Below are positions 22,401 to 33,844 of a stretch of 64,000 bases of DNA, piece by piece. The position numbers and the translations under genes were made by a program. Each line of letters opens with the position of its first letter. Position 1 is the first letter of the stretch. The stretch is from positions 549,673,531 through 549,737,530 of the forward strand of contig NC_135497.1 of the NCBI RefSeq assembly GCF_052857255.1, read 5' to 3'. A model generated the notes under the pieces. That model did no database searches. It was not told the DNA's origin and was given only the letters and a program-made list of their open reading frames with translations. Origin of the DNA: Amblyomma americanum. Taxonomy: Eukaryota > Arthropoda > Arachnida > Ixodida > Ixodidae.

Positions 22401-24776
22401 GTTTATTGCCATAGGATATGGTTATACTGCACAGTTTGTACCTCTACCTTCTTAAAGCTATATACTTGAAAAATATAAAATTAGTTGAAGGAAAATTCAA
22501 GGAAATGTAACAGTAACTGTCTCACATTTTGGTGGACACTTGAACCGTGATATAAGGGAGGGATATAGAAGGGAAGTAATGAAGAGCTGATGCCCATGTT
22601 AGATGCCCCTCTTTAGTTAAACATACCTCGCAATTAACACATTTGGTGCAAAACAAACATGGGACTTGCACGCTCACAAGCACCCTCATGTCAGTAAAAC
22701 AAAGTGTTAATGTTGTCGTACTTTAGAGCTTTGCTCCTAAAAGCGCAGCTGACTGCTGCTCAAAGTTGAGAGCAAAAATATGTCTACTTTTCCTCATGTG
22801 CAGTCTGCGGTGCTGGTGCCATTTGCAATGGTGATTGACATTGAGTTGCATGATGCTCAGTCTGTTCCTGGAGTTAGTGATTTTGTCTGTCGTATGAATG
22901 TGCTGTTAAAATTAGTGCAGAACAATGGTTCTCTAGTTCATTTTAGGTAACTGTCTCCTGTGCCACATGCTAGCACCCTTTTTCCTCAAATTTCCTAATC
23001 TCATTTAGCCACCTGATTGCCACCCATTCATGCATTCACCTACTCCTGGAATCCTCCCAGTGTTTTAGTGTGGTATTGCTTATATCTTCTCTGCATTACA
23101 CATGCACTGCACTTCCCCTTTTTTGATTTAGTCAAGATATCTCTGTTCCTGTTTCTTGCATAAGCATAAGAGGCGACTCAAGTGCACCATCTGGGCTTGT
23201 GATGCAATGTGTAGAGTGCTTCGTTTTTGGGTAAAACCTGGTTTCTTCCTACTGTTGCACCAAACAAGATTCTTAAAGATCAGGTTCAACCCAATCTCTG
23301 TGCAAATGTGCCTGTAAGAAAGTGTGGTTTGAAGGTGCACAAAGGCGAAGAACTGCTGGAGTGTAGTGGATGTCACATAATTCTTCCGACAGATTTTTTA
23401 AACAATTCAGGTTATTTTATTTCTCTTTTAATGTTTATTGTTCGTCGGTTGCTTATAATTTTTGGATAAACTGAAAACTACATGTACTGACTGGTATTTC
23501 ATTCCAATAATTATACCCATTATTATGAAGCTGTGTTGGAAGGTAGGTGTGCATTTAGTATGCGTGCTTTGAATTTCAGTGATTGTTTCTGCAATGCAAA
23601 ATGAAGGACAGGTCTCTGCTGTGCGAGTTTTTTGCAATGGAGTGAAAGTAGCTAGAGAAGCATTTGCTACTGTGTCACCCAGCCAAAAGTTCTCCCACAG
23701 ACCACTGAGCTTCTGAATACCTATGGCTTAAAGCTCGAAGCTCTGGTTGCCCTTTCCTAGGTTTTCTGCATTAACGAGTGCAAGCCCAAGGGCTCAGAGC
23801 TAACAAGCATTTGAAACCATAGAGCTATGCTCAGTAGTGCTGGGGCCTTGCAGCAAGTCAGTGTGAATTAGGTCGCGATAAACATGGTTTACTGTAGAAA
23901 GCTAGTGTGAAAAAATAGTTGCGCTCACAGAAACCGCTGTTTCTTTCTTAGTCGGTCATTGAAACAAAGCAATGCATGTAAAATTTTATATCTCACTGAT
24001 CCCTCAATTTTTTTCCAGCTAAAGACCAAGAGTTGCATGGAAGTTGTGCAAGCCACCAAGTTGCGTGTGATTTTTGCCAGGGACCTGGAGCAGGCTGGGA
24101 AATTAGTGGATGGCCAGTGGTATTCACTCAGTAAGGCAAGCTTTTTCTTTAAGTACAGTTTTTGGCATGGCATTGCTTAGGAACGCATGCACTAATCTAA
24201 CTACTCTATGCCCGCCCATGCTTCAAGAATAATGAAGTACATGAAAAAAATTGATTGCCGAAAAACAATTGCCGATTCTGTTATGTTTTTTCAGGAAGGT
24301 ATTTGCCATTTAAAGGGCTGTGAAAACCTTAAAAATTATTATGTGCTTGTTGTGGCTTTTTTTTCAAAATTCTTCCACGTCTATGTTGGCCTGACCTTGT
24401 AGCTTGTCTGCACGAGATTGGCTGCTACCTACAGTTTGCTTTTTTGTTGCCCCTTTATTGCCTGTCGCAATCTTTACTTTGCGTGGCGGTGTCATGCAGT
24501 TTGGGAAGTAATCTGATCTTATTTCTGCATTGGCCTGTAGTGCAAGCTTTTGCATGTGGGGCAGGTTTATGGTGTCCTTTTGTTTGCTGTAACTGCAGTT
24601 TGGCCATGATGGTTAGAGGCTTAGTCCTTTTTTTATTTTGATGCAGTGTCATATATTTCATGCATAAATTAATGAAGCACTATTATTTGCAATAAATGAA
24701 CATTCATTATAGCTGTGGCCATTATAAGTGCACTTGACTCTAAAATGGCTTTCTTTCAGCATTCAGTATTACGTCT
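19421..24776. other. Single-copy region with possible exons of an unidentified gene
   Basis: Not repeated elsewhere in the window. Splice-like plus-strand segments: ATGGCCG followed by GTGAGT at 20542-20554; TTGCAG/exon/GTAGTT at 21883-21958; GTGCAG/exon/GTAACT at 22804-22946; a frame at about 23257-23416 with RKCGLKVHKGEELLECSGCH; and TTTCCAG/exon/GTAAGG at 24019-24130 with LRVIFARDLEQAGKLVDGQW. The 21883 and 22804 segments join in phase (PPDPFK then SAVLVPFAMVIDIE), but the chain does not join in phase to the first ATG or to the later pieces. A minus-strand frame at 24364-24555 is also open. I do not recognise the protein, so I do not call a gene. Confidence 0.25.
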
Positions 24777-26110
24777 TAAAACCAGCCGGAAGACACAAAA
24801 CAGGAGAAGAGATGAGCACAAGATGAGGCTGGTCTAACAACTGAAATTTTATTGAAGGAAAGTGGCAAAAGAAGACCTGCAAAGAGATTCAAGCACGCAA
24901 GACCCCAAAGCAGTGAGAGGGCAAAAAATAACCGAAAGGCACTGACGTACTAGTAAACCATCTAAAAAACTGATTCCTTACAGTGAAGGTTCACCGACGG
25001 TTTAGCCAGGCACTTGTTTTTAGCCTTACTGATGTAGTAAGCCTCAACTATATCAGGACAGATTTTTCACTTCCCTAAACCACTGATGTGCCGCAGAAAT
25101 CAGGCGTGCAAAGAGAAAGGTCGTCCTCCGATTGCATTCACGAGATTGAACGTGCAGTGTCAGGTGAAAAGTCGCCTTCTTCTCTACACAGTGAAAGTGC
25201 TCTCAGCCAGGCGCACATTCAGATATCTGCTTGTCTGCCCATAGTAGTTTCAGCTACGAGGCAGTGGAATGCAAAAAACCGGTTTACTTTTGCAAGTGGT
25301 GAACATTTTTTATCTGCCACTGTGCATAGCGGACGATTACCCGTAGTTGTATCATGCCTAGTTTGAACGAAGAAGCAAAGGGCTCCTACCTTACTTTTAG
25401 CGGTCAAGACAACAGCAACATCATACTTTGGTGCAACTTTCTTGGGATGGTGCGAAATGGCGTGGAGGTAAGGTATAGAGCCCGTCTTTTTGTGCTGCTC
25501 AACTACGTCAGCATCATGTGAACGGTGTTCCGTTCCCTCGAGAGATTAAAAACATACTCTGACAGGTGCGCAAGATGGGCAAGTGGGAACCCAGGTGCCA
25601 TTGGCTTGGAAACCTGCTCCGTGAATGCATTCTAAACACTGTGATGGCATGACTTCCATAACGCAGTCGTGATGCATGTGATTGCCAACCTGTCCTTCAC
25701 CAGCCTCGAGTGGTTCAACTCGTAGCTAAGAGGCTTCCTGATCTTGGGCTTTGGCGCCAACATATGTGGTCGTCCGCAAAGTGCAGGTCTAAGTCAAGAA
25801 GCTACAAACGGTTATGCTTAGTGAAATTCAGACCTAAAAGATAGGCTTTGACCACATGCCTAAAGATTTCTAAAACGTATTGTGCCAACTTATCTGAGCC
25901 CTCGTTGTGCAAAAAAATTAGGTAGCTATCAACAACGAAATGCTACTATGCCGAGGCCTTCCAAACAGGGCTTTGATGCGGAATCAACTCTGGACAGAAG
26001 AATGTCGCGGAGGAACAGTGCAACCTGGGACCCTCTGCATATGGCTGATTTCTGATGTAAATACTGCCTTGCCAACTCACAAAAGTGGAGTTCTGTGGAG
26101 TTCTAGTTTC
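24777..26110 (-). pseudogene. Degenerate Penelope-like element, unit A-prime
   Basis: Minus-strand remnant with RT-core sequence near 25920-26110, including the SWQGSIYIRNQ block and a KPCLEGLG-like piece. A weak linker follows (25200-25400), then a 3' end with TTCAATAAAATTTCAG (minus strand) near 24845. The outer boundary TTAAAACCAGCC at 24777 is mirrored by GGCTGGTTTTAAG at 27826. Many frame breaks. Truncated at the 5' side and joined head-to-head to the next unit. Confidence 0.7.
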
Positions 26111-27826
26111 TTGTGGACAGCAACCTGGGCAGGTGCTCTGCAGTGAGCATCGACATGGAGAGCCTGCACTATTCATTGTCACATGATAGACCTCTGAGGT
26201 ATGTGCAAACTGCATCAGGGTGAACAATGAACATGCTTTTACAGATGATTGCGTGATTTCGGTTGCTGGCTTCTTGGGGCTGTTGTCCTTTTACTGCAAA
26301 TCCGCATTTGTCAGTTGGCAGGGCGGTATTTACACGCAGGTCGTACATTTGCTCAGCAACATTTTTTTGTCTAAAGTCAATAAGGCATTAGAGCCCTGTT
26401 TGGAAGACCTTGGCATAGTAGCATCTCGTTATGTTCATGACTGTAATTTTTCTGGACATAGAAGGCTCAGATAAGTTGGCACAAGATGTTTTAGGAGTCT
26501 TTAAGGCATGCGGGCAAGGCCTGTCTTTTACATCAGAATTGTCTAAGCAGAACCGTTAGCTGTTTCTTGATGCAGACTTGCGCTTTGTGGACGAATATGT
26601 TTGTCGGGGCTACAGCTAAAGATCGGGGAAGGCTCTTTTTAGCTACGATTCGGACCACTCGTTGTTGGGGAAGGATGGTGAAGAGGTGTATTTGTCGCTG
26701 GTTAAGGTCAGTAAAGATGGAAACACTTGACGGGTGTGCAATCGTGTGCATGACATCAGCTTTAGATAAGTCATGCCATCACTGCTGAGGACGCATTCTT
26801 GTAGCAGGTTTCCAAGCAGCTGGGTTCCCACTTGCCCATCTCAACAACCTGTCATAGTATGTTTTCACTCGCTCGAGGGTAAGGAGCACATACTCCGATG
26901 ATGCTGATACACCTTACCTCCACAGTATTTCACAGTCTCAAGAAAGTCGCGGGAAAGCGTAATGCTGCTGTTGACTTAACAGCGAAGTGCAAGACAGGAG
27001 GCCTTTGTGCCGCCATTAAAAAGGCTTGATAAAACTGGGTACTTGTCCACAATGGACAGTGTCACAAAAAAAGGTTCACCACTTGCAAAAGTAATGGAGT
27101 TTATTGCGTTCCACTGCCTTATGGCTGCAACTAATATGGGCAGACAGGCAGATATTTGAATTTGCACTTGACTGAGCACTTTCACTCTATAGGGGAAGGC
27201 AAATTCTAATCTGGCACTGTATGCTCAATCTTGTGAATGCAAATCTGAGGATGACATGTCTCTTTGCACGCCTAATTTTCACGACACATCAGTGGTTTAT
27301 GGAAGGGATAAATCTGTCGGTAGATAGTTGAGGCTTACTACATCGGTAAGGCTAAGCCATCGGAAAACCTTCACCGTAAGGAATTTGCTTTTTAAGATGA
27401 TTCATTACTATGCCAGTGACCTTTAATTGCACTTCGCCCTTTCACTGCTTTGGGTTATTGTGCGCTTGTATCTCTTCGCGGGTCTCCTTTTGCGGCTTTC
27501 CTTCAATGATGCCGCCGCAGTGGCTCAGTGGTTATGGCGCTCGGCTGCTGTCCCAAAAGACGCAGGTTCGATCCTGGCCGCAGCAGTCAAATTTTAATGG
27601 AGGCGAAATTTTAGAGGCCCGTGTAGTGTGCGTTGTCAGTGCACGCTACTGAACCCCAGGTGGTTGAAATTTCTGGAGCCCTCCACTACGGCGTCCCTCA
27701 TAGCCCGAGTCGCTTTGGGACGTTAAACCCTCACAAATCAAATAATCAAAATCTTCAAATAAATTTTTGTTAGTCCCGCCTCTTGAGCTCATGTCTTCTT
27801 GTGTGTTCTGGCTGGTTTTAAGGTGA
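26111..27826 (+). pseudogene. Degenerate Penelope-like element, unit B-prime (interrupted by Ruka SINE)
   Basis: Plus-strand remnant. An RT motif-A region near 26140-26180 is followed by SFVSWQGGIYTQV, LLSNIFLSKVNKALEPCLEDLGIV and a decayed YVDD (ASRYVHDCNF) at 26280-26450. Linker and endonuclease remnants follow (26640-27380). The 3' end is split by a SINE at 27511-27750 and resumes with AATAAATTTTTGTTAG up to 27826. Open frames are short and broken. Confidence 0.7.
27511..27750 (+). mobile_element. Ruka-type tRNA-derived SINE
   Basis: Begins GCCGCCGCAGTGGCTCAGTGG with box A TGGCTCAGTGG and box B GGTTCGATCC. It continues through the characteristic GAGGCGAAATT, AACCCCAGGTGG, GGAGCCCTCCACTACGGCG and GTCGCTTTGGGACGTTAAACCC. 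I recognise this as the tick SINE Ruka from memory. CTTCAAT-like bases on both sides (27501 and about 27753) suggest the target duplication, inside an older Penelope 3' end. Transcribed by RNA polymerase III if active. Confidence 0.85.
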
Positions 27827-28690
27827 GTCAGTACCAACTCGGCCAGTCATAAGCCTTGTTCAGTATTACAACATTTTGAATAAAGTGAGAAGTTTACTAG
27901 GCTATATTGCCGGGGATCGTGTCCGCAGCAGTTGTGGGCAACTCAGAAGAGATAGCGTCATACGATTGGTTGTGTAATTGGCAGAGGATGATGTGAGGAT
28001 GCTGCTCGAAAAGAAAATTTCATAATTGGAAAATTATTTACAGCCAAAAATGTACAAAAAGTGGCTGGGCCAGAGAAAAAGTGCCGCGAAATTTGAAAAC
28101 GCTGAAAGCAGGTGAAGCTACAGCGTAGTGCCAAGTTTGAAAAACTGGAAGTATGGACAAAGCCAAAGCTTGGCGCCAAGTTTGAAAACTCGAAATGAGA
28201 AATCACGTGACCAGTGATAAGTGTCCTATACTTAACCAGGAGATAGGAAAAAAATGATACATTAGAGGCAATTAGGTAATTATTGAGAAGCGAAAGGCAA
28301 TGAACGCGTGATTAGACTGGGCGGGTATTCAGTGAGTGGGCAGGAACGATCCATGGAGGGAAATTTGAAAACTCGAAATCGTTGCTGGGATGGAATGAGG
28401 GTAAAATAAGAGTTAATTTATTACCAATCAATCAACGAGAAAACAATCATGGCGCCAAATTTGAAAGGCGACCAGTGTCGAGGAAGTATCAACGCTTTCA
28501 CATTTTTTTTGCGCAGGTAGCAGCGGTGATCTCTATTTTTTGTTTTTTTCAGCCAAGACAAAAACCATTTTTCTTGGCTCATGGACGATGTATCTAGGAA
28601 CCTGCGCCCAGGACAACCCTGGACAGCATGCATCAGCAAGCTCGAAAAAAAAGCACGAAACCGTAAATAAATATTGATCATTTTCATTTC
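27827..28690. other. Non-coding region with repeated TTTGAAA motifs
   Basis: No gene seen. AAATTTGAAA or AAGTTTGAAA occurs near 28089, 28132, 28179, 28361 and 28458. Two of these follow GGCGC with a 4-base spacer (28172-28186 and 28451-28465). A possible regulatory meaning is discussed under findings. Confidence 0.4.
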
Positions 28691-28855
28691 AAATCTAGTG
28701 GTTTTGTGCACGAATTACTCCGGAATGCACAAAGCTTGTGTTAATTGACAGGCGACCATTAACAAGCTGTGCATTTTTGTGCATAGCTTACTCCAGAACA
28801 CAAATCCTGTGTTACCTGACAGGTGATAGTAACGACTGTTACAGAGTGTACGAGC
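28691..28855. repeat. Diverged tandem duplication of about 75 bp
   Basis: GTGCA-AATTACTCCGGAA-CACAAA-TTGTGTTA-TTGACAGGCGA (from about 28707) resembles GTGCATAGCTTACTCCAGAACACAAATCCTGTGTTACCTGACAGGTGA (two adjoining pieces, from about 28779). An old tandem duplication next to the minisatellite. Confidence 0.45.
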
Positions 28856-29075
28856 ACTACACAAGACACACCACAGAAGACAAGGCAAACTACAGAAGAC
28901 AAGACAGAATACAGAAGTCAAGACAGACTACAAAAGAGAGGACAAACTACAGAAGACAGACTATAAAAGACAGACCACAGAAGACAGGACTACAAAAGAC
29001 AAGACAGACTACAGAAGACAAGACAGACTACAAAAGACATGCCCAAAATACGACAAGACTACAGACTACAGAAAT
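28856..29075. repeat. Minisatellite of ACTACARAAGACARGACAG units
   Basis: About eleven imperfect copies of a 19-20 bp unit (ACTACAGAAGACAAGACAG and variants). It is almost free of pyrimidine runs on this strand and so is purine/CA-skewed. It directly precedes the satellite array. Confidence 0.75.
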
Positions 29076-32000
29076 TTTCTGTCTTAGAATCCTGTAGTGC
29101 GTTTTGACTGGGATGCGCTCGCGCTGGCTGCGTGGGGCCGCGTGCGGCATAGAAAAAAATGCAGTTGATTCCTGTTTCCCGGCCTGTTCGCTTCGTACGC
29201 GTCGCGCTCTCATAATTTGTAGGGGACTGAGTCTGTCCGTCAACAGTTTGTTGACCCGGACGCGATTCGAACACGCAACGCATACGAAGTCACGCGACAA
29301 CGATGTAATCTGACGTCATACCAAGTCACGTGACAGCAATGTATCGTGATGTCATGCTAAGTCGCGTGACAACGAAGCAATCGACATTTTAGCGGCACTA
29401 TCATCATCAGCAGTGCTGCGCCGCCTCGGCTCGTCACATGCGCTCGCTCTGGCTACGTGGGGCCGCGTGCGGTGTAGAAAAATATGCAGCTGATTCCTGT
29501 TTCCCGGCTTGTTCGCTTAGTCCGCGTCGCGCTCCGATAGTTTGTAGGGGACTGAGTCTGTCCCTCAACAGTTTGTTGACTCAGACGCGATTCGAACACG
29601 CAACGCATACGAAATCACGTGACAACGGTGTAATGTGACGTCATACCAAGTCACGTGACTTCAATGTATTGTGATGTCATACTAAGTCACGTGACAACGA
29701 AGCAATCGACATTTTAGCGGCACTATCATCATGAGCAGTGTTGCGCCGCCACGGCTATTATCATGAGCAGTGCTGTGCCGCCTCGGCTCGTGACATGCGC
29801 TCGCGCTGGCTACGTGGGGCAGCGTGCGTCATGGTAAAAAATGCAGTTGATTAATATTTCCCGGCCTGTTCGCTTAGTCCGCGTCGCGCTTCGATAGTTT
29901 TTAGGGGACTGAGTATGTTCGTCAACAGTTTGTTGACCCGGACGCGATTCGAACACGCAACGCATACGAGGTCACGTGACAACGATGTAATGGGGCGTCA
30001 TACCAAGTCACCTGCCAGCAATGTATTGTGATGTCATACTAAGCCGCGTGACAACGAAGCAATCGACATTTTAGCGGCACTATTATCCTGAGCAGTGCTC
30101 CGCCGCCTCGGCTCGTGACATGCGCTCGCGCTGGCTACGTGGGGCCGCGTGCGGCGTAGAAAAAAATTGCAGTTGATTCCTATTTCCCTGCCTGCTCGCC
30201 TCGTCCGCGACGCGCTCTGCTAATTTGTAAGGGACTGAGTCTGTCCGTCAAGAGTTTGTTGACCCGGACGCGATTCGAACACGCAACGCATACGAGGTCA
30301 CGTGACAACGATGTAATGTGAATTCATACCTAGTCACGTGACAGCAATGTATTGTGATGTCATACTAATTCACGTGACAACGGAGCAATTGACATTTTAG
30401 CGGCACTATCATTATGAGCAGTGCTGCGTCGCCTGAGCTCGTGACATGCGCTCGCGCTGGCTACGTGGGGCCGCGTGCGGCATAGAAAAATATGCAGCTG
30501 ATTGCTGTTTCCCGGCCTGTTCGCTTAGTCCGCGTCGCGCTCTGATAGTTTGTAGGGGTCTGAGTCTGCCCGTCAAGAGTTTGTTGACTCGGACGCGATT
30601 CGAACACGCAACGCATACGAAATGACGTGACAACGATGTAATGTGACGTCATACCAAGCCACGTGACAGCAATGTATTGTGATGTCATACTAATTCGCGT
30701 GACAACGAAGCAATCGACATTTTAGCGGCACTATTATCATGAGCAGTGCTGCGCCGCCTCGGCTCGTGACATGCGCTCGCGCTGGCTATGTGGGGCCTAG
30801 AAAAAAATGCCGCTGATTCCTGTTTCCCGGCCTGTTCGCTTCGTACGCGTCGTGCTCTGATAATTTGTAGGGGACTGAGTCTCTCCGTCTACAGTTTGTT
30901 GACTCGGACGCGATTCGAACACGCAACGCATACGAAGTCACGTGACAACGATGTAATGTGACGTCATACCAAGTCACGTGACAGCAATGCATTTTGATGT
31001 CATACTAAGCAGCGTGAGAACGAGGCAATCGACATTTTAGCGGCACTATCATCATGAGCAGTGCTGCGCCGCCTCGGCTCGTGACATGCGCTCGCGCTGG
31101 CTATGTGGGGCCTAGGAAAAAATGCCGCTGATTCCTGTTTCCCGGCCTGTTCGCTTCGTACGCGTCGCGCTCTGATAATTTGTAGGGGACTGAGTCTCTC
31201 CGTCTACAGTTTGTTGACTCGGACGCGATTCGAACACGCAACGCATACGAAGTCACGTGACAACGATGTAATGTGACGTCATACCAAGTCACGTGACAGC
31301 AATGTATTGTGATGTCATACGAAGTCGCGTGACAACGAAGCAATCGACATTTTAGCGGTACTATTATCATGAGCAGTGCTGCGCCGCCTCGGCTCGTGAC
31401 ATGCGCTCGCGCTGGCTACGTGGGGCATCGTGCGGCATGGTAAAAAATGCAGTTGATTCCTATTTCCCGGCCTGTTCGCTTCGTACGCGTCGCGCTCTGA
31501 TAATTTGTAGGGGACTGAGTCTGTCCGTCAACAGTTTGTGGACCCGGACGCGATTCGAACAAGCAACGCATACGCAGTCACGTGACAACGATGTAATGTG
31601 ACGTAATACCAAGTCACGTGACAGCAATGTATTTTGATGTCATAATATGTCGCGTGACAACGAAGCAATCGAGATTTTAGCGGCACTATCATCCTGAGCA
31701 GTGCTCCCCCGCCTCGGCTCGTGATATGCGCTCGCGCTGGCTATGTGGGGCCTAGAAAAAAATGCAGTTGATTCCTGTTTCCCGGCCTGTTCGCTTAGTC
31801 CGCGTCGCGCTCCGATAGTTTTTAGGGGACTGAATCTGTCCGTCAACAGTTTGTTGACCCGGATGCGATTCGAACACGCAACGCATACGATGTCACGTGA
31901 CAACGATGTAATGTGGCGTCATACCAAGTCACATGCCAGCAATGTATTGTGATGTCATACTAAGCCGCGTGACAACGAAGCAATCGACATTTTAGCGGCA

Positions 32001-33564
32001 CTATCATCCTGTGCAGTGCTCCGCCGCCTCGGCTCGTGACATGCGCTCGCGCTGGCTACGTGGGGCCGCATGCGGCGTAGAAAAAAATGCAGTTGATTTC
32101 AGTTTCCCGGCCTGCTCGCCTCGTCCGCGACGCGTTCTGCTAATTTGTAAGGGACTGAGTCTGTCCGTGAACAGTTTGTTGACCCGGACGCGATTCGAAC
32201 ACGCAACGCATACGATGTCACGTGACAACGATGTAATGTGGCGTCATACCAAGTCACCTGCCAGCAATGTATTGTGATGTCATACTAAGCCGCGTGACAA
32301 CGAAGCAATCGACATTTTAGCGGCACTATCATCCTGTGCAGTGCTCCGCCGCCTCGGCTCGTGACATGCGCTCGCGCTGGCTACGTGGAGCCGCGTGCGG
32401 CATAGAAAAATATGCAGCTGATTCCTGTTTCCCGGCCTGTTCGCTTAGTCTGCGTCGCGCTCTGATAGTTTGTAGGGGACTAAATCTGTGTTCCTTTACA
32501 GTTTGTTGACCCAGACGCGATTCGAACACGCAACGCATACGAAATCACGTGACAACGATGGAATGTGACGTCATACCAAGTCAAGTGGCTGCAATGTATT
32601 TTGATGTCATACTAAGCAGCGTGACAACGAGGCAATCGACATTTTAGCGGCACTATCATCATGAGCAGTGCTGCGCCGCCTCGGCTCGTGACATGCGCTC
32701 GCGCTGGCTACGTGGGGCCTAGAAAAAAATGCCGCTGATTCCTGTTTACCGGCCTGCTCGCTTCGGCCGCGTCGCGCTCCGATAATTTGTAGGGGACTAA
32801 ATCTGTGTCCCTCTACAGTTTGTTGACCCAGACGCGATTCGAACAAGCAACGCATACGAAGTCACGTGAAAACGATGTAATGTGACGTCATATCAAGTCA
32901 AGTGGCAGCAATGTATTGTGATGTCATACTAAGTCACGTGACAACGGAGCAATCTACGTTTTAGCGGCACTATCATCATGAGCAGTGCTGCGCCGCCTCG
33001 GCTCGTGACATGCGCTCGCGCTGGCTACGTGGGGCCGCGTGCGGCGTAGAAAAAAATGCAGTTGATTCCTGTTTCGCGGCCTGTTCGCTTCGCCCGCGTC
33101 GCGCTCTGATAGTTTGTAGGGGATTGAGTCTGTCTGTCACCAGTTTGTTGCCCCGGACGCGATTCGAACACGCAACGCATACGAAGTCACGTGACAACGA
33201 TGTAATGTGACGTCATACCAAGTCACGTGACAGCAATGTATTGTGATGTCATACTACATCACGTGACAACGGAGCAATCAACGTTTTAGTGGCACTATCA
33301 TTGAGCAGTCCTGCGTCGCCTCGGCTCGTGACATGCGCTCGCTCTGGCTACGTGGGGCCGCGTGCGGTGTAGAAGAATATGCAGCCGATTCCTGTTTCCC
33401 GGCCGGTTCGCTTAGTCCGCGTCGCGCTCCGATAGTTTTTAGGGGACTGAGTCTGTCCGTCAACAGTTTGTTGACCCGGATGCGATTCGAACACGCAACG
33501 CATGCGATGTCACGTGACAACGATGTAATGTGGCGTCATACCAAGTCACATGCCAGCAATGTAT
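29076..33564 (+). repeat. Satellite array, part 1 (14 units of about 325 bp)
   Basis: Units begin at the landmark ATGCGCTCGC at 29113, 29438, 29795, 30119, 30446, 30771, 31086, 31401, 31726, 32041, 32366, 32693, 33010 and 33333. Spacing is mostly 315-327 bp. The 315-bp variants lack ten bases after GTGGGGCC; one 357-bp step has a small local duplication. Each unit holds a hairpin (GTCAACAGTTTGTTGAC) and a box-B-like GTTCGAATC on the minus strand. It ends with three related 36-bp subrepeats carrying GTCACGTGAC and TGACGTCA. Broken at 33564 by the Gypsy element. Confidence 0.92.
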
Positions 33565-33688
33565 TGTAACGGAAAACAGGGAGACAGGTCGCTAACCAGC
33601 AGAATACAGCAAGCAGCCAGCCAGCCAGCGCGAGACACTTCAACGTCTTCGAAGACACTTCAGCGCCACCTGAGAACACCAGGTGGCA
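33565..33688 (-). repeat. 3' LTR of Gypsy element (relative to coding strand)
   Basis: 124 bp, TGTAACGG to GTGGCA on the plus strand. It reads identical to 38755-38878. Unusually short for a Gypsy LTR. Confidence 0.93.
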
Positions 33689-33702
33689 TTACTCCCCCTC
33701 CA
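33689..33702 (-). other. Polypurine tract
   Basis: On the minus strand TGGAGGGGGAGTAA abuts the 3' LTR. This is the expected position for second-strand priming. Confidence 0.75.
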
Positions 33703-33844
33703 AAAAAAAAGAAAAACAAAAGCGGGGTTGCAGTATGGGCAGTGGAAAGAGAAAAAAAAACAGCACAAGCACACAAAAATGTACAAGGGAGGTGGGCGAA
33801 GGTGTCCCACGCGAAAACTAGCAGAACGCTGAGCGTACTATCCA

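Noticed and set aside
28856..29075. CRISPR array
   Set aside because: The unit is 19-20 bp without unique spacers. It is a minisatellite in a eukaryotic repeat context.
29104..33569. Recurrent open frames of about 66-90 codons on both strands of the satellite (for example MRSRWLRGAACGVEKN on plus and MSRDFVCVACSNRVR on minus)
   Set aside because: They repeat with every unit, overlap on opposite strands, and the unit length is not a multiple of three. They follow from the repeat, not from coding.
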